From positions 62,001-126,000 of the forward strand of contig NZ_QWGA01000007.1 of NCBI RefSeq assembly GCF_003576245.1: a stretch of DNA of 64,000 nt. Reading direction: 5' to 3'. The stretch is from Henriciella algicola (lineage in GTDB: Bacteria; Pseudomonadota; Alphaproteobacteria; Caulobacterales; Hyphomonadaceae). Position 1 is the first letter of the stretch. Each line of letters starts with the position of its first letter. Positions 1 through 7,830 of the stretch are shown here, in pieces. The notes beneath the pieces are model-generated. The model searched no databases and was not told the origin of the DNA. It was given only the letters and a program-made list of their open reading frames with translations. Both the position numbers and the translations under genes were made by a program.

Positions 1-64
1 ACTAGTTCCCTAAGCGATAAAGCTCAGGCAAGGTAAGGCCAGCCTGTATAGTGGGGGAGTAGAT

Positions 65-1102
65 ATGCGGTTCATCAAGGCGCTTCTGGCGATTGTATTC
101 GTGCTGGTCGTGGTCGGCGCAGCTGCGGCTGTTGGCGGCTGGTTCTGGCTGCAGAACGAAATCAGCGAACCCGGGCCTCTCGCCGAGAGCGCTGTGTTTG
201 AAGTGCGCCAGGGCGACCATGTCGGCGGCGTTGCCCAGCGGCTGGAAAGCCAGGGCATCATCTCCAATGCAGATGTGATGAAGCTGCATGCGCGGCTCTC
301 TGAACAGCAGGCCGGGCTGAAAGTCGGAGAGTACGCCATTCCGCCCCGCGCGAGCATTGCCGGCATCATGGAGCTGCTCGTGTCCGGCGATGTCATCAAA
401 TATCGGATCACTGTGCCTGAGGGGCTTACCACGGCACAGGTGCTTCGCATCGTCGAGAACCATCCGGAGCTGGAAGGCGACATGCCGGAGCGTGAGATTG
501 GCGAAGGCACGCTTCTGCCAGACACCTATATTTTCTCGGCCGACAAGTCGCGCGCCGCGATGATCGAGCGGATGGAGAAGGCCCAGGACGACCTGCTCGA
601 AGAGCTCTGGCCGCAGCGCGCAGATAATCTTCCAATCTCGACCATTGAGGAGGCGATCATTCTGGCTTCCGTCGTCGAGAAGGAGACCGGAAGCGCCGAT
701 GAGCGCCCGCTCGTGGCTGGACTCTTTACCAACCGCCTTCGGCGCGGCATGCGCCTCGAGAGCGACCCGACGGTCATTTATGGCGTCTCCCGCGGTGAAC
801 CGCTTTACCGGACGCTGAACGGTCAACGCGTCCGCCGCACGCTCTATCGCTCTGAGCTCGACCGTGTCACCGACTGGAACACGTATGAGATTGACGGTCT
901 GCCAAAGACGCCGATCTGCAATCCGGGGCGTGACGCGATCGCGGCTGTGCTGGATCCGCCGGAAACCGATTACATCTTCTTCGTTGCCGATGGCACGGGC
1001 GGACATGCCTTTGCCGAAACTCTGTCGGAGCATAACCGCAACGTCGCTGCCTATCGTGCCTATGAGCGCCGTGAGATCGCGCGTGAGCGAGGCCAGGAGT
1101 GA
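65..1102 (+). CDS. mltG: MltG endolytic peptidoglycan transglycosylase
   Basis: Inner-membrane lytic transglycosylase that cleaves nascent glycan strands and so terminates peptidoglycan chain elongation. The 345-residue protein has one N-terminal membrane segment (about residues 4-28), a LysM-like region (45-115) and the YceG/MltG domain. The family hallmarks are visible: LPDTYIF (151-157), SVVEKETG with the catalytic glutamate at 205, LESDPTVIYG, TPICNPG, and a C-terminal FVADGTGGHAF stretch. Its length is normal for the family. The ATG follows a purine-rich GGGGGAG ribosome site. Its stop overlaps the GTG start of yicC by four bases, so the two are probably translationally coupled. In alphaproteobacteria mltG usually follows fabF; the first 64 bases are too short to show that. 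Confidence 0.96.
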   Translation: MRFIKALLAIVFVLVVVGAAAAVGGWFWLQNEISEPGPLAESAVFEVRQGDHVGGVAQRLESQGIISNADVMKLHARLSEQQAGLKVGEYAIPPRASIAGIMELLVSGDVIKYRITVPEGLTTAQVLRIVENHPELEGDMPEREIGEGTLLPDTYIFSADKSRAAMIERMEKAQDDLLEELWPQRADNLPISTIEEAIILASVVEKETGSADERPLVAGLFTNRLRRGMRLESDPTVIYGVSRGEPLYRTLNGQRVRRTLYRSELDRVTDWNTYEIDGLPKTPICNPGRDAIAAVLDPPETDYIFFVADGTGGHAFAETLSEHNRNVAAYRAYERREIARERGQE

Positions 1103-1986
1103 GCGCACGCGTTTCATCAATGACAGGCTTTGCCCGGGTCTCTGGCGAAGCAGACTGGGGCAGTTGGGCAATCGAGGCGAAAAGCGTCAATGGCCGCTCC
1201 CTAGATGTGCGCGTGAATGTGCCCGGCGGGTTTGAAGAGGTGGAGCGCGCGATAAAGCAGGCGGCATCCAAGCTGTTTGCGCGCGGGAATATCCAGATTG
1301 GCCTGCGGATAGAAGTGTCTGGCGGCGTAGAGACGCTTAGCGTGAATCACGATGCGCTGCAGCAGCTGCTACGGGCTTTTGAGAAGGCGTCCGGCCGGGC
1401 CGCAGACCTTGGGGCTATCGCTTCGCTCATGGGCATCAAGGGCGTCGTGGAGACGGGCCAGAGTTCAACCCGAGCTGTCGCGAGCGAGGAGGCTGTCGCG
1501 GCATTACAGGCTGGCGGTGATGATCTCGTGGCACAGCTCAACGCCGCGCGTCTGGAAGAGGGCGCCGCGCTGGAAGAGATGCTCAGCGGGTATCTCGCTG
1601 AAATGGCGCGTGTGGTTGATGAGGCAGAGGCGCTTGCAGCTGACCAACCCAAGCTTCTGAAAGCCCGGCTCGAGAAGCAGCTCGCAGAGCTGGATGCCAG
1701 CGACAAGGTAGATGGCGAGCGGCTAGCGGCTGAGATTGCGCTGTCGGTCGCCAAGGCAGATGTGCGCGAGGAAATCGACCGGCTTCGGGCCCACATTGAG
1801 AGCGGCAGGGGCCTCCTGAAACAGGGTGCACCGATCGGCCGCAAACTCGATTTTCTCGCGCAGGAGTTCAACCGCGAGGCCAACACGCTCTGCTCAAAAT
1901 CGGCCAGCCTCGATTTGACGAATGCGGGACTCGCGCTCAAAGGGCTCGTAGATCAGTTCAAGGAGCAGGCAGCAAATGTCGAATAG
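1099..1986 (+). CDS. yicC: YicC family endoribonuclease
   Basis: Member of the YicC/YloC family. E. coli YicC is reported to be an endoribonuclease acting on RNA turnover; the role here is inferred by family. The 295 residues begin at GTG inside the mltG stop (GTGA), and the family's N-terminal SSMTGFAR motif appears within the first eleven residues. The C-terminal DUF1732 part contains EIDRLRAHIES, GRKLDFLAQEFNREANTLCSK and a final LVDQFKEQAANVE, all typical of the family. The 3' end overlaps gmk by 11 bases, continuing the mltG-yicC-gmk run. This gene order is widespread in alphaproteobacteria. Confidence 0.95.
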   Translation: MSARVSSMTGFARVSGEADWGSWAIEAKSVNGRSLDVRVNVPGGFEEVERAIKQAASKLFARGNIQIGLRIEVSGGVETLSVNHDALQQLLRAFEKASGRAADLGAIASLMGIKGVVETGQSSTRAVASEEAVAALQAGGDDLVAQLNAARLEEGAALEEMLSGYLAEMARVVDEAEALAADQPKLLKARLEKQLAELDASDKVDGERLAAEIALSVAKADVREEIDRLRAHIESGRGLLKQGAPIGRKLDFLAQEFNREANTLCSKSASLDLTNAGLALKGLVDQFKEQAANVE

Positions 1987-2629
1987 CGGCCATCCGAAAG
2001 ACGAGGGCGAGCGCAGAGGCCTGATGCTCGTCATTTCCTCTCCATCCGGCGCAGGCAAGACTACGCTCTGCAAGAAGCTGATGGAGGAGTTTTCCGACAT
2101 CAAGCTGTCGGTCTCCGCGACGACGCGGCCAGAGCGGCCGGGCGAAGTCGATGGCAAGGACTATCACTTCAAATCGGTGGATGAATTCCGCTCGATGATT
2201 GCGCAGCGGGAGTTTCTGGAATGGGCGCTGGTGTTCGATAACCTCTATGGCACGCCGCGCGCAGATACCGAGGCGCTGCTTTCCAGCGGCCATGACGTTC
2301 TGTTCGATGTGGACTGGCAGGGCGCTGATGCGCTGCATGATCAGATGCCGCGCGATGTCGTGTCAGTCTTCATTCTTCCGCCAAGCATCGAGGCGCTGAA
2401 GTCGCGTCTCGCGGCGCGTCCAGGTTCAACCGATGAGATCGTCGAGCGGCGCATGCGCGATGCAAAAGCCGAAATGCGTCATTGGCGGCGCTATGACTAT
2501 GCCATCGTCAATGATGACCTCGAGATTGCCTATCAACGACTGAAGCGCATCCTGCTGGTCGAGCGACTGAAGCGTCTGCGTCAGCTCAGCCTGGAAGACC
2601 ATGTGCGCGAGCTGATGGGCGAGGCCTGA
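1976..2629 (+). CDS. gmk: Guanylate kinase
   Basis: Phosphorylates GMP (and dGMP) to GDP with ATP in purine nucleotide synthesis; cytosolic. The 217-residue protein carries the P-loop SSPSGAGKTT near residues 22-31, the GMP-binding stretch with SVSATTRPERPGEVDGKDY, and FLEWALVFDNLYGTP, the guanylate kinase signature region. The chosen ATG lies inside the end of yicC (11-base overlap). A shorter start just before LVISSPSG is possible, but the longer one gives the normal family length. It is the last gene of the mltG-yicC-gmk run; a gap of about 55 bases separates it from the next gene. Confidence 0.97.
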   Translation: MSNSGHPKDEGERRGLMLVISSPSGAGKTTLCKKLMEEFSDIKLSVSATTRPERPGEVDGKDYHFKSVDEFRSMIAQREFLEWALVFDNLYGTPRADTEALLSSGHDVLFDVDWQGADALHDQMPRDVVSVFILPPSIEALKSRLAARPGSTDEIVERRMRDAKAEMRHWRRYDYAIVNDDLEIAYQRLKRILLVERLKRLRQLSLEDHVRELMGEA

Positions 2630-2683
2630 GCCTGTATTGGCTGACTGAAAGAAATTCTATTCTGGGGGGCGTAAGCCAAAGCA

Positions 2684-3604
2684 ATGACGACATATTTCAA
2701 TAGCCGCACACCAGCGCTGGACGGTATCTACACCGCGCTCTTTCTCGCATCAGAGAAGATCTATGCAGAGTTGAAGAAGGGCGCCGGGCTCAAATTCGCG
2801 ACTTCAAGCAATGAGTCGGGCGACGACCAGATCGAACTCGACGTTATCGCGGATGAGGCGTTTTTCAACGCGCTCAAGACGGACAACAATGTGCGTTATG
2901 TCGTGTCTGAGGAACGTCCCGGTCTGAACAAGATTTCTGACGGACCTTATAGCGTTGCGCTGGACCCCCTCGATGGATCGAAATCTGCGCTCGTCGGCAT
3001 TCCATCTGGGGCGATTTTTGCGATCTTTGAGAACGCCGAAACCGATGCCGATTTCAACGGCAGGAACATCGTCAGCGGTGGCTTCTTTGTCTTCGGGATG
3101 AATCTTGAGGCCTATTTCGCCGATGGTGACAAGGTTTACAAAGGTCTTTTCGACGGCACGGACTGGACCGTCATGCCGATTGAGGGCGGGCTTCCTTCGG
3201 CCGACGTGCTGGCCATCAATGGGCAGAACCAGATGGTCTGGCCCGAATGGCTGCAACGCCATTATGCCAGCCTGCTCGATACGAGGGGCGGCACGGTAAA
3301 GCCGCACAATATGCGTTGGTACGCCTCCATGGTGTCGGACATGAAGCGTATGGTGCTGCAGGGCGGCCTGTTTGCTTATCCATCGGCGAATATCAAAGGG
3401 TATGAAGAAGGAAAGCTTCGCCTCGTCTATGAAGCCATCCCGATGGCCTTCCTTATTCAGGCGATGGGCGGCGCATCAACGAATGGTGAGCAATCAATCC
3501 TGGAAATGCCGGTTGAAAAGCTGCACCAGAAGACACCTGTCTTCATCGGTGAGAAGAGCAAGATCGCTGCTGTCGAAGCGGCCCGGAAGGCCGGCCCAGT
3601 CTGA
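2684..3604 (+). CDS. fbp: Class I fructose-1,6-bisphosphatase family protein
   Basis: Predicted Mg2+-dependent sugar bisphosphatase that hydrolyses fructose-1,6-bisphosphate in gluconeogenesis. The 306 residues keep the class I features: VVSEERPG (the acidic pair that holds metal), LDPLDGSKS (metal and phosphate binding), NMRWYASMVSDMKRM, and KLRLVYEAIPMAF with the metal-binding glutamate, then EKLHQKTPVFIG near the C-terminus. It is shorter than the usual 330-340 residues, and DPLDGSKSALVG departs from the common DPLDGSSNIDVN, so it belongs to a divergent branch. Substrate preference cannot be settled by reading. It stands alone after gmk and converges on the metallo-beta-lactamase gene. Confidence 0.85.
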   Translation: MTTYFNSRTPALDGIYTALFLASEKIYAELKKGAGLKFATSSNESGDDQIELDVIADEAFFNALKTDNNVRYVVSEERPGLNKISDGPYSVALDPLDGSKSALVGIPSGAIFAIFENAETDADFNGRNIVSGGFFVFGMNLEAYFADGDKVYKGLFDGTDWTVMPIEGGLPSADVLAINGQNQMVWPEWLQRHYASLLDTRGGTVKPHNMRWYASMVSDMKRMVLQGGLFAYPSANIKGYEEGKLRLVYEAIPMAFLIQAMGGASTNGEQSILEMPVEKLHQKTPVFIGEKSKIAAVEAARKAGPV

Positions 3605-3646
3605 TAACTCCACCACCATGCGATGCACGAGAGCTGGTGCGCGCTA

Positions 3647-4537
3647 CTACTCGGTGGTGGGGTCAACGACTTCAGGGCGCATGAGCATATAGGACCGGTC
3701 CTCCAGAATGCGGTAGACACCGGCGATGTTCTGCGCGCGCCAGTCTTCGTAGTTGCGAAGGTCACTATATGCGTCGAGCCTGAGCTCCCCCTGCAGCGTT
3801 TCGAGAGACTGGCCGGCGATCATGCCGTTGCGGACACCGTCATAAAGCTGTGTAATGTAGCCAAGATAGTGTTCGACGCCCTCGCGCCCGCCAATGTCAG
3901 CATGGCCGCCGACGAACATGTCCCAGTCGAGCTTCAGGATGTCCTTCGTTGAGCGGATCATGCCTTCAATGTCGTAGCCCTTCATGTCCTCATAGGGCAT
4001 CCGGCCGATCAGCGCCCAGTCGACCACGAACATGACGTCCTGATCTTCGAAATGCATGCTGACTGAGCCATAGCCATTATTGGGGCCATGATAGCGAAGG
4101 CGGAGCGTTTCACCGTCGAGTTTTAGCGCCAGCTCATCCTCGAATGTGATGTCGGGAAGTATCGTTTGCGCCCCGCTCATGGCCAGGTTTTCTGCAGCCA
4201 TCTCATGCGCCACAAAGACGGTATTGGGGGCGTCAAAGACCTCGGCGCCATAGGCGTGGTCGTGATGGTTGTGGCTATAGACGACATAACGAACAGGCAA
4301 AGCGAACTGGCGGTCCAGTTCCTTCTTAAGCCACGTTGCCGCTTCGGTGTTGAGCGTATCGATGAGGAGGATTTCCTCATCTCCCACCCAGACCATCGAC
4401 CGGTAGCTGCCCGCCACGAACCGGTAGAGATCTGGCTTCACCTCTTCGAGGGCGTAGGTCGTTTCGTCTGCCTGTGCTGAGGCCAGTTGGATGGGCGCAA
4501 GGGCGATGGCGATCAGGGCGAGGCTGGTGCGGGGCAT
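3647..4537 (-). CDS. Exported metallo-beta-lactamase-fold hydrolase with an altered zinc site
   Basis: The 296-residue protein begins with a signal peptide ending near LASAQA, so it should be periplasmic. The metallo-beta-lactamase fold is shown by SHNHHDHAYG (HxHxDH type, about residues 88-97), a DW in the usual aspartate position (MFVVDWAL) and a late histidine in FVGGHADIGG. The place where the family normally reads GPxH reads GPNN, so the third histidine ligand of the first zinc site seems to be replaced by asparagine. The substrate is unknown. It is the last gene of the minus-strand block but is separated by about 70 bases from rsmA, so it may have its own promoter. Confidence 0.8.
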   Translation of the reverse strand: MPRTSLALIAIALAPIQLASAQADETTYALEEVKPDLYRFVAGSYRSMVWVGDEEILLIDTLNTEAATWLKKELDRQFALPVRYVVYSHNHHDHAYGAEVFDAPNTVFVAHEMAAENLAMSGAQTILPDITFEDELALKLDGETLRLRYHGPNNGYGSVSMHFEDQDVMFVVDWALIGRMPYEDMKGYDIEGMIRSTKDILKLDWDMFVGGHADIGGREGVEHYLGYITQLYDGVRNGMIAGQSLETLQGELRLDAYSDLRNYEDWRAQNIAGVYRILEDRSYMLMRPEVVDPTTE

Positions 4538-4607
4538 TGAGGGCTCCTTGAAACGGGAATGACGTTTCTGGAGCTATGGCGGCGCGCTTGCCTCTCAAGC
4601 AGCAGAG

Positions 4608-5447
4608 TTAGCCGGCGTTCCCGAGATAGGTGGCGAGCGCCCTGAACTCATCCTGGGTCAACGTTTCGGCGCGGGCGGTGGGGTCGATGTTGCAGCTCTC
4701 CAGCCAAGTGGTGGCGTCAATGCCGCGCGTCTTGGCGAGCGCCTTCAGACTTGCGCGGAGCATCTTGCGGCGCTGGCCGAAGGCTGCGGTAGACACCTTC
4801 TCTAGCGTATCAAGATCAGCAAAGCGCCTGTCGGGCGCTAGCGGGGTTAGAACAGCGACGGCGCTGTCGACCTTGGGCGGCGGGCGGAAGGCACCGGGGG
4901 GCAGGGTGAAGGCGATATGAGCATCGCAGACAGCATGGGTGAGAACCGCGAGCCGGCCATAATGCGGCGTGCCAGGGCCAGCGACGATGCGCTCAGCCAC
5001 TTCCTTCTGGAACATGAGCGCCATCTCACCGCGCCAGTCACCGGTCTTGAGCCAGTCGACCAGAAGGGGGGTGCCGACATTGTAGGGCAGGTTGGCGACG
5101 ATCATCGCAGGCAAGGTGCCGCCTGACTCTTCGATGATGCTGGTCCAGTTTATTTTACGGGCATCGTGCTGGTAAACGTGCAGGCGTCCCTCTGCGGCTT
5201 CAGGCCAGGTTTCGAGTGCGTTGGCAAACCGCTCATCGGCCTCGACGCAGATCAGTTTGGCGACGCCTTCGTTGAGCAGCGCGCGTGTCAGGCCGCCGGG
5301 GCCGGGCCCGACCTCGATCACTGTGCGCCCTTCGACGGGGCCGGAGGCGAGCGCCGTGCGTCGCAATATGTCCGGGTCAAAAAGGAAGTGCTGACCGAGT
5401 GCCTTGCGGGCAGGGGCCTCAGTAAGGCGGGGTGTTTCATCCGTCAT
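4608..5447 (-). CDS. rsmA: 16S rRNA (adenine1518-N6/adenine1519-N6)-dimethyltransferase
   Basis: RsmA/KsgA dimethylates two adjacent adenines in the 3' hairpin of 16S rRNA using S-adenosylmethionine, a late step of 30S maturation. The 279-residue protein shows ALGQHFLFD at the N-terminus, the SAM-binding EVGPGPGGLT, the catalytic NLPYNV motif and FRPPPKVDSAV. I placed the start at the ATG giving MTDETPRL, which overlaps the pdxA stop by 11 bases; an in-frame start 33 bases upstream is possible but would add residues unlike the family. It is the last gene of the conserved lptD-surA-pdxA-rsmA cluster. Confidence 0.96.
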   Translation of the reverse strand: MTDETPRLTEAPARKALGQHFLFDPDILRRTALASGPVEGRTVIEVGPGPGGLTRALLNEGVAKLICVEADERFANALETWPEAAEGRLHVYQHDARKINWTSIIEESGGTLPAMIVANLPYNVGTPLLVDWLKTGDWRGEMALMFQKEVAERIVAGPGTPHYGRLAVLTHAVCDAHIAFTLPPGAFRPPPKVDSAVAVLTPLAPDRRFADLDTLEKVSTAAFGQRRKMLRASLKALAKTRGIDATTWLESCNIDPTARAETLTQDEFRALATYLGNAG

Positions 5448-6447
5448 GGCGGGCTCTCTGTGCGGCCATCTCGCTGGCAAGGCGAATCGCGGCGATCAGG
5501 CTGTCGGGGCGCGCCTTGTTCTCGGCGGCTGCATCATAGGCCGTGCCGTGATCGGGACTGGTACGTATGACGGGTAGGCCAAGCGTCGTGTTCACACCGC
5601 CCCACATATCCAGCGTCTTTACGGGGATCAGGCCCTGATCGTGCGTCATGGCAATGACGGCATCGAAGCGGCCAACCAGCGTTTCTGCGAAGATCGTGTC
5701 CGCTGACCGCGCGTCGGACACGTCGATGCCCTCCTTGCGCAGGCGGTCTGCAACGGGGTTGATGATGTCGCGTTCTTCAAGGCCGATTGTGCCGCTTTCG
5801 CCCGCATGGGGGTTGAGGCCGGTCAGCCCGATACGCGGAGTGTCGATGCCAAAGTCTCGCGTCAGAGCCCGTGCTGTCGTGCGGATCACCGTCTCCAGCG
5901 TAGTCGGCGTGAGGTAATCGAGAATGCGCATGAGCGGAACATGGATGGTGGCAAGCGCAACCCGAAGCCCGCCGCCAACGAGCATCATGACGGGGGGACT
6001 GGCCTGACCGGTTTCAGCCTCACAGAGCTCGGCCAGGTACTCAGTATGCCCAGGGTGACGAAAGCCAGCGCTGTAGAGAACGGCCTTTGAAATCGGGTTC
6101 GTGACGACGCCGCCAGCGAGGCCAGCGAAAGTGTCGGCCATAGCCCGGTCGATACTCTCAACGATAGCCGGGGCTAGCGCGCTATCGGGCGTGCCAGTGG
6201 TAAATGGGGGCAGGGGGTTGCTGAGCGACAGGACGGGTAGCTTATGCTTGAAAACGCGCGAGGCATCGGCTGGACTTTCAATCGTAGCCGCAGCCTCCCC
6301 GTAGATGGCGGGATCACCGGTCACATAGAAGGGTGTGGTGCCAGGGTCTGCAGACAGGGCGTCCCAGGCGCGCAGCGTGATCTGTGGCCCGCAGCCAGCC
6401 GGGTCGCCCATGGTGACGGCCAGCGGCAGGTCCTCAGAATTGGCCAT
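5437..6447 (-). CDS. pdxA: 4-hydroxythreonine-4-phosphate dehydrogenase
   Basis: PdxA oxidises 4-phosphohydroxy-L-threonine with NAD in the DXP-dependent pyridoxal phosphate pathway. The 336 residues start with TMGDPAGCGPQ and contain three metal-ligand histidines in RHPGHTEYLAEL, LNPHAGESG and MTHDQGLIPVK. The C-terminal region TSPDHGTAYD is also typical. The length is normal. It lies 18 bases downstream of surA and overlaps rsmA by 11 bases, consistent with one transcript from lptD. Confidence 0.97.
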   Translation of the reverse strand: MANSEDLPLAVTMGDPAGCGPQITLRAWDALSADPGTTPFYVTGDPAIYGEAAATIESPADASRVFKHKLPVLSLSNPLPPFTTGTPDSALAPAIVESIDRAMADTFAGLAGGVVTNPISKAVLYSAGFRHPGHTEYLAELCEAETGQASPPVMMLVGGGLRVALATIHVPLMRILDYLTPTTLETVIRTTARALTRDFGIDTPRIGLTGLNPHAGESGTIGLEERDIINPVADRLRKEGIDVSDARSADTIFAETLVGRFDAVIAMTHDQGLIPVKTLDMWGGVNTTLGLPVIRTSPDHGTAYDAAAENKARPDSLIAAIRLASEMAAQRARHDG

Positions 6448-6465
6448 GGAAGTGTCCGGACTGCT

Positions 6466-7710
6466 TTAGCTGCCGCGCTGGATGATCGTCGCTTCACGGC
6501 GCAGGTTGCGCAGCGAGCGCTGGGAGATCATCTGCAGCTCACGGCCAAACAGACGGTCTTCCATCTCCTCACGGGTCGGCACGGCGGCGCCAGACTGGCG
6601 ACGGTCGCAGACATACATGACGGCGAGCGTACCGGATGTCGCGAAGACCTGCGTAGGCTGACCAATACCGACTTCGGAGATCATGTTCTGGCCTTCAGAG
6701 CCGAGGTCCTCGACGCGAATGTCAGACAGCTCGTTAGCGCTGAGATTCGGGTCACCATCTGCGGCAGCGACAGCCGCCTCGCAGCTATTGGCCTGGCTTG
6801 CGGCATCGCGAAGGGCGTCTTCCGACCCGTCGACCACGGCGAGACGAACGAGGTCGACGCGGGTCTCAAGCTCGTTAGGGTCGCGCTTGGCCTTGTAATT
6901 GATCAGATAGATGCCGTCCGAAACGGTGATCGGTTTGGAGATACCGGGGCCGGACATGCCACGCACGGCATCGGCCACCTCAGGATCAATATCATCGAGA
7001 GCCACCCAACCCATATCACCGCCAGCGGCGGAGGTTGGCGCTGACGACAGGCGTTGCGCAGCCAGTGAGAACGGCGCGCCAGCTTCGAGCTGTTCGAGAA
7101 TAGTGCCCGCGCCCTGAATGGCCTGTGCCTTGTCCTGCTCGGTCGGGGCGTAGAGGAAGATTTCGTCCAGATTGTATTGAACCTGCGTCAGCGCGGTGCG
7201 CTGCTGTTCGATGGCTTCATCGATCTGGTTACGTGAAACGCGGATGCGCGAACCGTAGAGACCGCCCATGATACGGCGCCATGCAATCTCTGCGCGCATC
7301 TGGTCTTCGAGGCTGGATGGGTTCACGCCGGACTGGAGCAGGACATTGACGAGGCCATCACGGTCGAGACCGGACTGGCGTGCCATGTCAGCGATTGCGC
7401 GGTTGATGTCGTCTTCGGACACTTCAACCTCGTACTCGGCCGCTTCCTGAAGCTGTAGCTTCTCGTCGATCAGTTCATCGAGTGCTTGCGATGTAATCTG
7501 CTGGATCTGCTGCTGCGTTGGCTGTTGCGCACCGAGGGTGAGCAGCAGAAGGCTGCCGCGCTCTCGCACGTCGCTGTAGGAGATCGGCTGATCGTTCACG
7601 ATCGCCACAATGCCTTCAATTGTCTGCGTTTCTTCCTGCGCCATGGCTGGTGCTGAAAGAGAGACGGTTGTGACGGCGACGAGCGCGGACGTCATAAGTG
7701 TTTTCATCAT
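6466..7710 (-). CDS. surA: SurA-like periplasmic peptidyl-prolyl isomerase chaperone
   Basis: Periplasmic chaperone for outer-membrane beta-barrel proteins, by family. The start at 7710 gives MMKTLMTSALV with a good signal peptide ending at APAMAQ and a GGAGG ribosome site six bases upstream; longer in-frame starts lack this. The 414-residue precursor has the SurA N domain (about 30-170, with EGIVAIVNDQPISYSDV) and a parvulin PPIC domain (about 170-290, with GGDMGWVALDDIDPEVADAV). Placement between lptD and pdxA is the classical order, and LptD is a known SurA client. About 120 bases with a strong hairpin separate it from lptD. Confidence 0.93.
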   Translation of the reverse strand: MMKTLMTSALVAVTTVSLSAPAMAQEETQTIEGIVAIVNDQPISYSDVRERGSLLLLTLGAQQPTQQQIQQITSQALDELIDEKLQLQEAAEYEVEVSEDDINRAIADMARQSGLDRDGLVNVLLQSGVNPSSLEDQMRAEIAWRRIMGGLYGSRIRVSRNQIDEAIEQQRTALTQVQYNLDEIFLYAPTEQDKAQAIQGAGTILEQLEAGAPFSLAAQRLSSAPTSAAGGDMGWVALDDIDPEVADAVRGMSGPGISKPITVSDGIYLINYKAKRDPNELETRVDLVRLAVVDGSEDALRDAASQANSCEAAVAAADGDPNLSANELSDIRVEDLGSEGQNMISEVGIGQPTQVFATSGTLAVMYVCDRRQSGAAVPTREEMEDRLFGRELQMISQRSLRNLRREATIIQRGS

Positions 7711-7770
7711 CGCAAACCTCCAAGGTGACGCGGTAGACGGTGCTGTTCCCTTGCCCGCGCGAAGCATACC

Positions 7771-7812
7771 CAGCATCACATGACGCGCAACGGTGTGCGT
7801 TCAGTGATGCTG
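7771..7812. other. Strong two-part hairpin in the lptD-surA spacer
   Basis: A perfect 9-base inverted repeat (CAGCATCAC at 7771-7779, GTGATGCTG at 7804-7812) encloses a second stem of about 7 pairs (7783-7789 with 7794-7800, including one G-U) and a 4-base loop. It lies between the lptD stop and the surA ribosome site. No T-run follows on either strand, so it does not look like a simple intrinsic terminator. An mRNA stability or processing element, or an attenuator in the lptD-surA transcript, is possible. Confidence 0.55.
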
Positions 7813-7830
7813 GATGAAGCGCATCGCGGA

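Noticed and set aside
1-64. Short coding remnant upstream of mltG, perhaps the end of fabF.
   Set aside because: All three forward frames stop within about 36 bases, and none of them gives a recognisable family C-terminus.
2-1171. Open frame of about 390 codons on the minus strand across the first gene.
   Set aside because: Antisense to mltG, which is a certain gene with its catalytic motif; a shadow frame.
3610-3660. CCACCACC / GGTGGTGG inverted repeat at the end of fbp and the MBL gene.
   Set aside because: The loop is 35 bases long and overlaps the MBL coding end, so a stable terminator is not convincing; no T-run follows.
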